Below, in pieces: positions 36,111 through 46,450 of a stretch of 64,000 bases of DNA; positions within the stretch are counted from its first letter, which is position 1, and each line of letters starts with the position of its first letter. Under the pieces are notes generated by a model that had not been told where the DNA came from, ran no database searches, and was given only the letters and a program-made list of their open reading frames with translations. A program made the translations under genes and the position numbers. Origin of the DNA: Allosediminivita pacifica (GTDB lineage Bacteria; Pseudomonadota; Alphaproteobacteria; Rhodobacterales; Rhodobacteraceae); contig NZ_QBKN01000023.1 in NCBI RefSeq assembly GCF_003054175.1, forward strand, positions 1 to 64,000. The letters run 5' to 3'.

Positions 36111-36901
36111 CCGATTCGCTTCCTGATCTGTCCGCTGATCCCTTCCGAGATCAGGATGACACCGACGATCACGATGGTGATGGCCAAGGCAAAGTCATAG
36201 TCGTAACGGCCGAAGGCATTGGCGAGCGTCGCGCCGATACCACCAGCCCCCACGATGCCGACCACGGCCGAGGCCCGCAAATTGCTGTCGAGCTGGTAGA
36301 TGGTCAGACCGATCTGGCGCGGCATGATCTGCGGGAAGATGGCGTAGACCACAGTAGAAAAGAATGGAGCGCCGGCGGCGCGCATTGCCTCGACCTGGCC
36401 GAAGTCGATCTCCTCGATCCGCTCGGCCAACATCTTGGCGACAAAGCCGATGGAATAGACAATCAGCGTCAGAACGCCCGCGAATGGGCCGAACCCCACC
36501 GCCTTGACGAAGATGATCGCGACGATCACCGGATGGAAGCTGCGCGCCACGATGATGACGAAACGCCCCAAGTAGTAGATCGGTAGCGGCGCCACGTTCC
36601 GCGCCGCCATGAAGGAGATCGGGATCGACAGCAACACGCCGCCGGCGGTGGCGAGGATGGCGATCTTCAGGCTCTCGAGGAAACCATCGATAAGCAGCCC
36701 GCTGCGCTCGAAGCTCGGGGGAAAAGCCCCGCCGAAGATGCGCTGCGCGCGGCCGAACCCGTCGGCGACGCGACCCCAGTCGATTGGCATGGTCGCGCCC
36801 ACCCAGAGGAAATAGGCCAGCACACCGAGGTAGACCGCCCAGCGGATCCCCGGGTTCCCGATGAAGGGCGGTTTGCGCCAGGTATAGGGCGTCTCGCTCA
36901 T
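36107..36901 (-). CDS. phnE: Phosphonate-type ABC permease 1
   Basis: 264 residues, paralogous to the next gene, with coupling loop EAMRAAGAPFFSTVVYAIFP. About six membrane segments. It lies between the ATPase gene and permease 2, with four-base overlaps on both sides. Confidence 0.87.
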   Translation of the reverse strand: MSETPYTWRKPPFIGNPGIRWAVYLGVLAYFLWVGATMPIDWGRVADGFGRAQRIFGGAFPPSFERSGLLIDGFLESLKIAILATAGGVLLSIPISFMAARNVAPLPIYYLGRFVIIVARSFHPVIVAIIFVKAVGFGPFAGVLTLIVYSIGFVAKMLAERIEEIDFGQVEAMRAAGAPFFSTVVYAIFPQIMPRQIGLTIYQLDSNLRASAVVGIVGAGGIGATLANAFGRYDYDFALAITIVIVGVILISEGISGQIRKRIG

Positions 36902-37674
36902 GACGCCTTCCTCAGGTCTTCGCTCCGATCTGCGTGCGGGCTTCCCGAGTAGATATGGTCCATCGCCTCTTGGTCGAGGCTCGTCGGCTTGTCGTCGAAG
37001 ATGATGCGGCCATAGCGCATCCCCACGATCCGGTCGGTGTATTCCTTTGCCTCGGCCACGTTATGGATGTTGATGAGCACGGGCAGCTTCAGCTCCCCAG
37101 CGAGGTCGCGCAGCAGCCCCATGATCTGCTCCGATGTTTTGGGATCGAGCGAAGCGGTAGGTTCGTCCGCCAGCAGGATCTCGGGGTTCTGCATAAGCGC
37201 ACGAACCACGCCGACGCGTTGACGCTCGCCACCCGACAGCTGGTCAGCGCGCGTATTGGCGTAATGAGCGATGCCGACCCGTTCCATCAGCTCGTAGGCG
37301 CGACGGATATCCTCCTTGGGGTAGCGGCGCATGATCGCCGCCCAGGTTGAGATGTATCCGAGGCGTCCGGACTGCACGTTCTCCATCACGGTCAGCCGGT
37401 CGACGAGGTTGAAGCCTTGGAAGACCATGCCGATCTTGCGCCGGGCCGCACGCAGGTTACGGCCGCGCAGTCTGGTCAGCTCGATGCCGTTGAGCTCGAT
37501 CGAGCCCGAAGTCGGTTCCACCAGCCGGTTGATGCACCGCAGGAGAGTCGATTTGCCCGCCCCTGACGAGCCGATGATCGAAACGACGCTTTCACCCTCG
37601 ATCGTCAGGTCGAGGTTCTTCAGGACCGCGTCGCCGCCGCCGTAGCGTTTGACGAGGCCGGTTATCTTCAGCAT
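36898..37674 (-). CDS. phnC: Phosphonate-type ABC ATPase
   Basis: 258 residues. Walker A GSSGAGKST, signature LSGGERQR and Walker B LLADEPTASLD are intact, and VEPTSGSIELNG follows the PhnC pattern. ATG 37674 is preceded by GAGGAG; the longer frame to 37728 is spurious. It follows the binding-protein gene after 54 bp. Confidence 0.9.
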   Translation of the reverse strand: MLKITGLVKRYGGGDAVLKNLDLTIEGESVVSIIGSSGAGKSTLLRCINRLVEPTSGSIELNGIELTRLRGRNLRAARRKIGMVFQGFNLVDRLTVMENVQSGRLGYISTWAAIMRRYPKEDIRRAYELMERVGIAHYANTRADQLSGGERQRVGVVRALMQNPEILLADEPTASLDPKTSEQIMGLLRDLAGELKLPVLINIHNVAEAKEYTDRIVGMRYGRIIFDDKPTSLDQEAMDHIYSGSPHADRSEDLRKAS

Positions 37675-37728
37675 GAGATGCTCCTCTGCCGGACCGGCGC
37701 CCCGTGGCGCCAGTCCGTGCCAAGCCAA

Positions 37729-38712
37729 TTACTCCGCGGCGAGTCCCTCGGGCGTGTACTGCACACCGTTCGCGCTCTGGATCTGCCGGATCACCGCCCA
37801 CTGCTCCTCGTAGGTGATGGGAACGAACTTGGAGACGCCGGTGAACTCTTCGCCGAGGGCCGTACCCTCGAAGTCAAAGCTGAAGAAGGCTTCCTCGATG
37901 CTCTCCTTAAGCTCGGGCGCGAGATCGTGCGCGTAGGCATAAGAGGTGGTCGGGAACGGGTCGCTCTCCCACACGATCCGAACCTCCTCGGGGTCGTATA
38001 GGCCGCGTTCGGCCATGCGCTCGACCACCTCGGAGGCGACAGGCGCCGCGTCGTAGTCACCGGCCACGACACCCAGCATCGATTGGTCGTGGCTGCCCGA
38101 GTAGTTCACTTCGTAATCTTCGCCCGGCACGACGCCGAGATCGGGGAACAAGGCGCGCGGCGCCTGGTTGCCGGAGTTCGAAGTTGGCGAAGTATGCGCG
38201 ATGCGCTTGCCCGCGAGATCCGGCATTTCCTGGATATCGCTGTCTACCTGCGTGTAGACCTGCAGAGTGTAGCCGAAGCGCCCGTCATCCGCGCCCATGA
38301 TCGCAAACGGCACCGCGCCCGCGAGGTTCACCGCGAAGGGTGTTGGCCCCGTCGAAAAACCCGCAATGTGCAGACGCCCGGAGCGCATCGCCTCGACCTC
38401 GGCCGAGTTCGATTGAACGGCAAAGAACTGCACGTCCTTGCCCGTGGCCTCTTCAAGGTGGTCGATGAAGGGCGTCCAGATATCCTCATAGATCGCCGGG
38501 TCCTCGACCGGCGTGTAGGCAAAGACAAGCGTCTCAGGATTGCGCAGTTCGCCCTCGTCCTCCGGTGCGTCGGCGACGAGATCACCGTCGGCGTCGCAAT
38601 ACTGCGCGTCGAGCGCGCCGCGGTTCTCGCATTCCCCCTGCGCGAATGACGCGCCGGCCGTCAGCATGAGCGCGGCAAGCGCCGTCGCCCCGAAGATCAT
38701 GTCCTTGGGCAT
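37729..38712 (-). CDS. phnD: PhnD-family solute-binding protein with Cys-rich DxDGD N-terminus
   Basis: 327 residues with a signal peptide ending near SFAQ. The core follows PhnD: FAYTPVEDPAIYEDIWTPF, AGFSTGPTPFA and HTSPTSNSGNQAP, which form the phosphonate/phosphate pocket. Between the signal and the core lies an extra segment with two cysteines and DADGDLVADAP, which looks like a calcium-type loop closed by a disulfide. The ligand may be a phosphonate, phosphite or a phosphate ester. It leads an operon that ends with a phosphatase and faces a DeoR regulator, favouring a phosphate ester; that is inference. Confidence 0.87.
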   Translation of the reverse strand: MPKDMIFGATALAALMLTAGASFAQGECENRGALDAQYCDADGDLVADAPEDEGELRNPETLVFAYTPVEDPAIYEDIWTPFIDHLEEATGKDVQFFAVQSNSAEVEAMRSGRLHIAGFSTGPTPFAVNLAGAVPFAIMGADDGRFGYTLQVYTQVDSDIQEMPDLAGKRIAHTSPTSNSGNQAPRALFPDLGVVPGEDYEVNYSGSHDQSMLGVVAGDYDAAPVASEVVERMAERGLYDPEEVRIVWESDPFPTTSYAYAHDLAPELKESIEEAFFSFDFEGTALGEEFTGVSKFVPITYEEQWAVIRQIQSANGVQYTPEGLAAE

Positions 38713-38781
38713 CTTTGGTCTCCTCCCATGTCAGTCCTCGCGCCGCCTCCACGACGCATTGCAAGAATGACAGCACCAAAT

Positions 38782-38820
38782 TCTGCGATATGCAACATAA
38801 TTGGTTCCGAAATCTGCGAT
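38782..38820. promoter_or_regulatory. Direct-repeat operator candidate between phnD-like and deoR-like genes
   Basis: TCTGCGAT occurs at 38782-38789 and 38813-38820, each followed by a near match (ATGC and TTGC). The repeats are 31 bp apart, close to three helical turns, so both face the same side. DeoR-family regulators commonly bind such spaced direct repeats. They lie in the 151-bp divergent gap and nowhere else that I noticed. Confidence 0.55.
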
Positions 38821-38863
38821 TTGCCGATATCCTTCGACCGGTATCAGATGCGAAGCAAGGATC

Positions 38864-39676
38864 ATGGTTGAGGCGCTGCACCCCAAGCGACTGAAGAAAG
38901 CGGAACGCCGGCAGCAGATCCTGCTCGAGCTCCGGCTGAAGCCCCATGTCCGGGTGAGCGAGCTTGCTTCCCAGTTCAGTGTGACCACCGAAACCATCCG
39001 CCGCGACATGGAGCAACTGAGCCGCGAGGGACTGCTGCGGCGGGCCCACGGCGGTGCCTCGCCCGCCGCGCCGGGCGTGCACCGCGACATGGACGAGCGT
39101 CGGCTTGAACGCGTCGCGGAACGCGAACGACTCGGCCGTTTTGCCGCGAGCTTGATCACGGACGGGGCCACGATCATGATCGACTCCGGCACCACGACGA
39201 TGGAACTGGCCCGCGCGCTCGCCTTCGCCGAACGTCGTGTCACCGCAATCACCAACTCGCTCCAGGTCGCCATGATGCTGGGCCAGAGCCCCGTCGCACG
39301 CGTCCTGCTCGCCCCCGGCACCTACATTCGGGAGGAGGCCGCGACCGTTGGGCCCGAGGCTTGCGAGTATCTCTCGGGCTATAACGTGGACGCCTGCTTT
39401 CTCGGAGCCGCAGGCCTGGACGAGGCCGGCGCCACCGAAGCCGTCGAAGGCTTCGACGCGATCAAGCGCGCCATGATGCGCCAGAGCACAATGCGCCACT
39501 TTCTCATCGACAGTAGCAAGTTCGGTCGCACCTATCTGTCACGCGTCGCGCGTTGCGACGAGATCGGCGCCCTGGTGACCGACTCAGCGCCGACGGGCGC
39601 TCTGGCCCGCGCGCTCGGGGCCGAAACGCGGGTTCTCGTGCCGTCCGATCGGCCCCTGCCCGACGGCACGCACTAG
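38864..39676 (+). CDS. DeoR-family transcriptional regulator
   Basis: 270 residues. The N-terminal winged helix (RVSELASQFSVTTETIRRDM) ends in the RRAHGGA motif of DeoR/GlpR. The C-terminal sugar-phosphate-binding domain has DSGTTTMELARAL and the CFLGAAGLDE stretch. Such proteins are usually released from DNA by a phosphorylated intermediate. ATG 38864 has AAGGATC upstream; earlier in-frame codons would cover the operator repeats. It faces the phnD-like operon and probably represses it, and may also act on the sugar operon that converges with it. Confidence 0.87.
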   Translation: MVEALHPKRLKKAERRQQILLELRLKPHVRVSELASQFSVTTETIRRDMEQLSREGLLRRAHGGASPAAPGVHRDMDERRLERVAERERLGRFAASLITDGATIMIDSGTTTMELARALAFAERRVTAITNSLQVAMMLGQSPVARVLLAPGTYIREEAATVGPEACEYLSGYNVDACFLGAAGLDEAGATEAVEGFDAIKRAMMRQSTMRHFLIDSSKFGRTYLSRVARCDEIGALVTDSAPTGALARALGAETRVLVPSDRPLPDGTH

Positions 39677-39724
39677 GTAAGGCTTGGATGACCCGTCTCT
39701 GGGCCATCCACTATCGGCGCCTCA

Positions 39725-41017
39725 TCAATCCGGGTGTGCGAGCTTGACCAGACCATCCACCTCCACCGGGAGCCCGGTCTGGAAGGACCGGTTTGCCGCA
39801 ATGCCGGTCAGGATCGACATGGCACCGTCGCGGTGACTGGCCGCGTAGGCTTCGCCCGAGTTCGAGTGCCCGAATATGTCCGCCAGCATGCGGTTATCTC
39901 CACCACCGTGGCCGCCTTCCACCGTGTCAACCGGCACGACACGCGGCGTCCCGTGCAGCGGGAAATGATAAAGCTGGATGCCTTCGGCTGCTCCCTCGTC
40001 ATCCTTGTCGCCGCCACCGTTGATGTAGGAGGTTTCACGCACCATCAGTTCGATGCGCCCGCCGGACCCGTTGAAGCTGACATTGAATCCCTCCCAGGGC
40101 GCGTAGGCGTTGAGCGAGTAGGTCAGCACCGCGCGGTTCCTGTAGCGCACCATGACCTGCATTGTGTCCTCGATGCTGATCCCGTCGCCAAAGACGTTCT
40201 GGTCCCGCTGGTAGCCGTCCTCGTGTTCGGCGTCCCAGTAAAGCGCCTTCTGGACAGGACTCTCGGTCAGGTCCAGGGCGAAGGGATCATTCTTCGCGGC
40301 CTCCGCCCCCGTGGTTCGGGTGTAGGGCGTGAAAAGCCCCCGTTCCTCGGCGTTGGCACGGCCGTAGAAGCGCAAATCCCCCATCCCGAAGACCGTTTCC
40401 GGCCGGCTGCCCAGCCAGAAGTTCACCAGGTCGAAATGGTGGGTCGACTTGTGCACCATCAGCCCCCCGCTGTTGCGCTTGTCGCGATGCCAGCGACGGA
40501 AGTAGTCGGCGCCGTGCTTGGTATCCAGCAGCCACTCGAAATGCACCGAGAAGACCTCGCCAATCTCGCCTGCGGAAATGAGTTCATGCACGGCGGAGTT
40601 GTGCGGCGCGTAGCGGTAGTTGAAGGTCACACGTACGTCGCGTCCCGTCCGCTCCACCGCATCTAGGATCTGCTGACACTTGTCAGCATCGGTGGTCATC
40701 GGCTTTTCGGTGATCACATCGCGCCCGGCCTCAAGCGCGGCGATGATATAGCTGTGGTGGGTTCGATCGATCGACGTGACGATGACAGTCTCCGCCCCGG
40801 TCTCGTCGAGCATCCTCTGGAAGTCCTCTGCCTTGTAGGTGGGCAGCCGGCTCAGTCCGAACTCTTCTTCCAGAACCTTGTTGGTGTAGGTCATGCGGGT
40901 CTGGTTGGTGTCGCACAGCGCGACCAGCTCAGCGCTGTCGCTGTAGTCCTTGGCAATGGCCTCGTAGAACATCCGGCACCGCGAACCGGTCCCCACGAGC
41001 GCGTATTTCTTGCGCAT
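39725..41017 (-). CDS. Gfo/Idh/MocA-family dehydrogenase
   Basis: 430 residues. The N-terminal Rossmann fold starts YALVGTGSR and has the EKPMTTD motif typical of the family. The second domain is the beta-sheet substrate domain. These enzymes oxidise sugars, inositols or amino sugars with NAD(P). It is the last gene of the sugar ABC operon (41121-45324), 103 bp after the ATPase gene, so it probably oxidises the imported sugar. It converges with the DeoR gene. Confidence 0.85.
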   Translation of the reverse strand: MRKKYALVGTGSRCRMFYEAIAKDYSDSAELVALCDTNQTRMTYTNKVLEEEFGLSRLPTYKAEDFQRMLDETGAETVIVTSIDRTHHSYIIAALEAGRDVITEKPMTTDADKCQQILDAVERTGRDVRVTFNYRYAPHNSAVHELISAGEIGEVFSVHFEWLLDTKHGADYFRRWHRDKRNSGGLMVHKSTHHFDLVNFWLGSRPETVFGMGDLRFYGRANAEERGLFTPYTRTTGAEAAKNDPFALDLTESPVQKALYWDAEHEDGYQRDQNVFGDGISIEDTMQVMVRYRNRAVLTYSLNAYAPWEGFNVSFNGSGGRIELMVRETSYINGGGDKDDEGAAEGIQLYHFPLHGTPRVVPVDTVEGGHGGGDNRMLADIFGHSNSGEAYAASHRDGAMSILTGIAANRSFQTGLPVEVDGLVKLAHPD

Positions 41018-41120
41018 TTCAGTCTCCTGCTATCTTCGGTCCGCGCCGGTTCGACGGGACGAGTTGATCTGCCCGGAACCTGCTGGGATCCGGCCTGACA
41101 CTTGGAATTTCGGAACCGCT

Positions 41121-42197
<1,077 letters not shown>

Positions 42198-42212
42198 GCG
42201 TCTGTCCGGTTC

Positions 42213-43088
42213 TCAGCGTTTCATGCCGGTTGTGGCGATGCCCTCGATGAGCAGCCGTTGGAAGAAGAGGAAGATCAGGAAGATCGGGACGAGCGACAGG
42301 ATCGACATCGCGAAGAGCTCGTTCCAGCTCGAGGTACCGCTCGAGTCGATGAAGGACCGCAGGCCAAGCTGGACCGTGTAGTTCTCCATCTCGCTGATGT
42401 AGATGAGCGGCCCGAAGAAATCTTCCCAGGTCCAGATGAACGAGAAGATCGCGGCGGTCGCCAGCACCGGCATCGACAGCGGCAATATGATCTTGCGGTA
42501 GATCCGCCAGGCGCTGCAGCCGTCCATGCGTGCCGCCTCGTCCAGCTCGCGCGGGATGCCACGGAAGAACTGCACCATCAGGAAGATGAAGAACGCATCC
42601 ACGGCAAAGTACTTGGGCACGATCAGTGGCAGCCAGGTGTTCACCCAGCCGAGCTCGCGAAAGAGCACGTATTGCGGGATCAGCGTGACGTGATAGGGCA
42701 GCATCAGCGTGCCCAGCATCAGCGCGAACCAGAAGTTTTGCCCGGCAAACCGCAGTCGGGCAAAGGCATAGGCGACCAGCGAGGCGGCAAGCACGTTGCC
42801 GATCGTGGCTAGAACCGAAATGATCAGCGAGTTGGCAAAGAAGCGCCCGAACGTGACCTGAAGCCCGAACCATCCGTCGGGATAGGCGCTCAGGGTCACC
42901 TGCGAGGGGATCAGACCGGCCTCGCCGCCGAACAGCTCGGAAGCGGGACGCAGCGATCCCGATAGCATCCAGAGGATCGGGTAGATCATCACGATGCAGA
43001 CCGCGATCAGAAGCGCGTGGCGCAACGTGCTGTTCAGCCGGGGATAGGCCGAACCACGGCCCGGCATGTCGTTGACCGCATCAGTCAT
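42213..43088 (-). CDS. Sugar ABC permease, MalG type
   Basis: 291 residues with about six helices and the coupling loop EAARMDGCSAWRIYRKIILP. It overlaps the MalF-type gene by eight bases. The two permeases form the pore. Confidence 0.9.
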   Translation of the reverse strand: MTDAVNDMPGRGSAYPRLNSTLRHALLIAVCIVMIYPILWMLSGSLRPASELFGGEAGLIPSQVTLSAYPDGWFGLQVTFGRFFANSLIISVLATIGNVLAASLVAYAFARLRFAGQNFWFALMLGTLMLPYHVTLIPQYVLFRELGWVNTWLPLIVPKYFAVDAFFIFLMVQFFRGIPRELDEAARMDGCSAWRIYRKIILPLSMPVLATAAIFSFIWTWEDFFGPLIYISEMENYTVQLGLRSFIDSSGTSSWNELFAMSILSLVPIFLIFLFFQRLLIEGIATTGMKR

Positions 43089-44028
43089 CGTAATGCACCC
43101 AGTATTTCGTGGTCAGGAAGGAAAAGGCGGTGAAGATCGCGATGATGATCACCAGCACCCAGGCCAGCGCCGAGGCATAACCCATCCGGAAGTAGCTGAA
43201 CGCTTCCTGGTAAAGGTAAAGCGTGTAGAAGAGCGTCGAATTGATGGGTCCGCCCGATCCGCCCGAGATGATGAAGGCCGGCGTGAAGGCCTTGAACGCC
43301 TCGATGGTCTGGATCACCACGTTGAAGAAGATGACCGGCGACAACAACGGCAGCGTGATCCGCAGGAACTGCCGCCGGGACGAGGCCCCGTCGAGGCTCG
43401 CGGCCTCGTACATGTCGGCCGGGATCTGGCGCAGACCCGCAAGGAAGATGATCATCGGCGAACCGAACTGCCAGACCGAAAGCACCACCAGCGTGTAGAG
43501 CGAGTAGTTGGGGTTGGAGATCCAGCTCGGCCCCTCGATGCCGACCGTGGCCAGAAGGCTGTTCACGAACCCGTCCGCCGCGAAAAGCTGCCGCCAGAGG
43601 ACCGCGATCGCGACCGAGGTGCCCAAAAGCGACGGCAGGTAGAAGATCGCCCGGTACGCGGGCAGCGCACGCATGCCGCGGTTCAGAACCATGGCGATGG
43701 CCAGCGCGAAGGCCAGCTTGAGTGGCACCGAGAGCGCCACGTAGACCAGAGTGACCCTGATCGCCGCGGCGAATTTCGCGTCTGCGGTGACCATTCGGAC
43801 GTAGTTCTGCGCCCCGACAAATTCAGGGGACGTCAGCAGGTCGAAGTCGGTGAACGAGAGATAGAGCGAGACCAGCGCAGGCCCGAGCGTCAGGCAGAAG
43901 AAACCGATGAGCCACGGGGCAAGAAAGAGGTATCCCGCGCCGTTGCGGTGGATGGCTCTCGCGAGCCATCCAGAGGTTTCGGGACGCGCGGCGGACTTGC
44001 CGCCCTCGATGGCGTCGTATGCGGACAT
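43081..44028 (-). CDS. Sugar ABC permease, MalF type
   Basis: 315 residues, about six helices, coupling loop EAASLDGASSRRQFLRITLP. It starts three bases after the stop of the binding-protein gene. A perfect 9-bp stem with a TCGC loop (43950-43971) lies about 57 bases into the coding region. Confidence 0.9.
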   Translation of the reverse strand: MSAYDAIEGGKSAARPETSGWLARAIHRNGAGYLFLAPWLIGFFCLTLGPALVSLYLSFTDFDLLTSPEFVGAQNYVRMVTADAKFAAAIRVTLVYVALSVPLKLAFALAIAMVLNRGMRALPAYRAIFYLPSLLGTSVAIAVLWRQLFAADGFVNSLLATVGIEGPSWISNPNYSLYTLVVLSVWQFGSPMIIFLAGLRQIPADMYEAASLDGASSRRQFLRITLPLLSPVIFFNVVIQTIEAFKAFTPAFIISGGSGGPINSTLFYTLYLYQEAFSYFRMGYASALAWVLVIIIAIFTAFSFLTTKYWVHYDD

Positions 44029-44031
44029 GGC

Positions 44032-45324
44032 TCAGGCCCGCTCTAGGATCGCCGCGGCCTCGTCGACGAGCCTAGCGCCGCCATCTTCCGGCGAGACCGC
44101 CTCGAAGGCGACTTCCTGGGCGATGCGGATCTGAACCGCGTTGATCTCGCCCGCGCCCTGCGGCGGTGCCGGGGGCAGCGCGCCGATCTGCGGCGAGAGG
44201 TTCGAGATCAGCTCCACGACCTTGCGGCCGGTCTCATCTAGATCGGGAATGATGGCTTCGCGGATTTCGGGCGAGGCGGGAACGCCGCGATCCAGTCCAA
44301 GAAGCTTGGCCCCTTCGGGTTCGCGGATCAGGAAGTTGATCATCCGCGCCGCGATCTCGGGCTCGTCCGAGGTCGACGAGATCGAGAACATCTGGGACGG
44401 CTTGAGGTACTGACCGGGTTCGCCCCCGTCGAGAACCGGAGCCCCCACCACGGACAGTTCTTTCGGCACCAGCAACTGGTAGGATGCGAACTGGTTGGAA
44501 TAGGCGAAGTCGGTGACGGAGCGCCCGGACACCAGCGGCGCCGTCTCCGGCGAGTTCTTGTAGAGCGCCTGCACATCCGCGGGCACGCAGCTCCCGGCCT
44601 TGCGCATCTCGGCCCAGTACGCGAACCACGCGCCGGCATCCTCGGCGTCATAGCCAAGCGTACCGTCCGGCGCGTAAAGCGCCTTGCCCCGCGTGCGCAG
44701 CCAGACCTCGAACAGGCCCTCCTGGACACTGCCGTCGGCGGTCGCATGGACGCGACTGCTGACATTTCCTTCGGTGAAGGCCGCGCATTTCTCCGCGAAC
44801 CCGTCCCATGTGGTGCCGAATGAGGGGGCCTCGACGCCCGCTTCCTGCCATGCTGCGCTGTCGAAGATGACCGAGAACGAGTTGACCCCGACATTGCCGC
44901 CATAGAGCTTGCCGTCCACCGAGCAGCTGTCGAGGTTCACATCCCCGAAATCGCTGATCTTGAGCTCCTCTCCGAGAAACTCGTCGAGCGGGCGGATCGC
45001 ACCGCGCCGCGCGTATTCGAACATGTAGCGGTAATCCATCTGAATGAAGTCCGGGGCGTTCCCGCCGGCCACCTGGGTCGCGAGCCGCGCCCAGTAGTCA
45101 TCCCAGCCCATGCTCTCGGCCTCTACCGAAACCTCGGGATGGGCCGCCGTGAAGCGGTCGATGGCCGAGTTCGTGCGGCGCGCGCGCTCGTCACCGCCCC
45201 ACCACATCATGCGGATGTTGCCACCCTCCTGCGCAAGGGCCCGGCGGGCCCCAAGCAATGGCAGGCCGGCCACCGCCAGCCCGGTGCCGAGAAGCCGGCG
45301 CCGGTCGATACGGGTCGAAGTCAT
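44032..45324 (-). CDS. Sugar ABC solute-binding protein with Tat-type signal
   Basis: 430 residues, family 1 extracellular sugar-binding protein. The N-terminus has a twin-arginine signal (DRRRLLGTGLAV) with cleavage after ALA. The mature start is IRMMWWGGDERA, followed by FTAAHPEVSVEAESMGWDDY, usual for this family. It leads the sugar operon and has a strong GGAGG ribosome site. The sugar is unknown. Confidence 0.9.
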   Translation of the reverse strand: MTSTRIDRRRLLGTGLAVAGLPLLGARRALAQEGGNIRMMWWGGDERARRTNSAIDRFTAAHPEVSVEAESMGWDDYWARLATQVAGGNAPDFIQMDYRYMFEYARRGAIRPLDEFLGEELKISDFGDVNLDSCSVDGKLYGGNVGVNSFSVIFDSAAWQEAGVEAPSFGTTWDGFAEKCAAFTEGNVSSRVHATADGSVQEGLFEVWLRTRGKALYAPDGTLGYDAEDAGAWFAYWAEMRKAGSCVPADVQALYKNSPETAPLVSGRSVTDFAYSNQFASYQLLVPKELSVVGAPVLDGGEPGQYLKPSQMFSISSTSDEPEIAARMINFLIREPEGAKLLGLDRGVPASPEIREAIIPDLDETGRKVVELISNLSPQIGALPPAPPQGAGEINAVQIRIAQEVAFEAVSPEDGGARLVDEAAAILERA

Positions 45325-45487
45325 GTCTGTCCTCCCTGACTGGACGGCGGCCGCGCGCGGCGCAGCAGCGTCCTTCTCCTCCTTGTCCGGTGGTCCTCCT
45401 CACCGGGGCGACGGGCCACGAGAGCGCCGTCACTCCCAGCCTAGGCAGCGTTAACTATACGAACAAATACAAAATATCGACGCATCC

Positions 45488-45502
45488 ATAGAATTCATCT
45501 AT
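45488..45502. promoter_or_regulatory. LysR-type T-N11-A box
   Basis: ATAGA and TCTAT are inverted around five bases, giving the classical T-N11-A pattern. It lies 29 bases before the start of the LysR gene and 164 bp before the divergent sugar-binding-protein gene, within a clearly AT-rich stretch. The natural reading is the autoregulatory and activator site of that LysR protein. Confidence 0.6.
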
Positions 45503-45531
45503 ACCTTGAGTCTCATGGGAGGAGACGGGAC

Positions 45532-46449
45532 TTGGACAGGGCGATCGAGCAATTCGTGGCCGTTGCTGAGGAAGGCTCGGTGATGGCCGGGGCGGAAAGG
45601 CTGCGCCTGTCGCAGCCGACGCTCAGCTACAACATCAAGCGGCTCGAGGCGTCGCTCGGCGTGCCGCTCTTCCATCGCTCGGCGCGTGGGGTGCAGCTGA
45701 CCACCTACGGCGAGACGCTCTACAACAGCGCCGTCGTCATCGGCCGCCTCTACTCGAACGCGCTGACCACGATCGCGCGCCAGAAGGCTGAACTCGAGGA
45801 AGGAATCAGCATCGGGACCGGCTATTCCACCTGGTTCCTGATCCTTCGCGACTACCTCGTCGATCATTTCAAAGCGCACCCCAATGCCCCGATCAATCTC
45901 AGCATCGGCAACATGATGCGCTGCATGGACCAGCTCCTCGCCGGCGACATCTCGCTGTTCATCGGCCACCAGATCGACCAGCTGAAAGAGGGCATTGCCG
46001 TCGATTTCATTCCGATCGGACGCGCGACCGACGGATATTTCGTCCGCCGGGGACACCCCCTCCTGGGGGCCGAGCGCACCCTGGACGAGATCCGCGCCTA
46101 TCCCACTACAATGGCTTATCCCCTCGACGTGAGCCAGAAGCGGCTCGTCTCGGGGGGCGAACTGCACGACGCGTCGCGCTTGGGTCACGCCTTCACCTCG
46201 AATTCGCTCGGAGCCTGTCTGGACTTCGTGCAAGCCACGGACGCGGTCCTGATTCACAGCACGGTTCTGGCGGAGCACCTCGGGGCGCAGGGGGTCGACC
46301 AGGTCGCCTTGCGGCCGGGCCAGGAGGTCAAGAAGGCCGTAATGGGCATTCACGTCCTGCCCGAACGGCAATCTAACCCCAAGGTCCAGGCCTGCATCCG
46401 CGCCATCCTCGACCGGGCCGAGCAGTTGCAGCTCTTTCCCCCTCAGTAG
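45532..46449 (+). CDS. LysR-type regulator of the sugar operon
   Basis: 305 residues. The winged helix is normal (GSVMAGAERLRLSQPTLSYNIKRLE), followed by an effector domain. The start is TTG at 45532 with GGGAGGAGA seven bases upstream; no ATG in frame fits. It diverges from the sugar ABC operon and has a T-N11-A box in between, so it most likely controls that operon. The TRAP operon lies downstream on the other strand. Confidence 0.87.
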   Translation: MDRAIEQFVAVAEEGSVMAGAERLRLSQPTLSYNIKRLEASLGVPLFHRSARGVQLTTYGETLYNSAVVIGRLYSNALTTIARQKAELEEGISIGTGYSTWFLILRDYLVDHFKAHPNAPINLSIGNMMRCMDQLLAGDISLFIGHQIDQLKEGIAVDFIPIGRATDGYFVRRGHPLLGAERTLDEIRAYPTTMAYPLDVSQKRLVSGGELHDASRLGHAFTSNSLGACLDFVQATDAVLIHSTVLAEHLGAQGVDQVALRPGQEVKKAVMGIHVLPERQSNPKVQACIRAILDRAEQLQLFPPQ

Positions 46450-46450
46450 C

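Noticed and set aside
43950-43971. Perfect 9-bp inverted repeat with a TCGC loop
   Set aside because: It lies within the MalF-type coding region, encodes normal residues and has no T run; chance is likely in GC-rich sequence.
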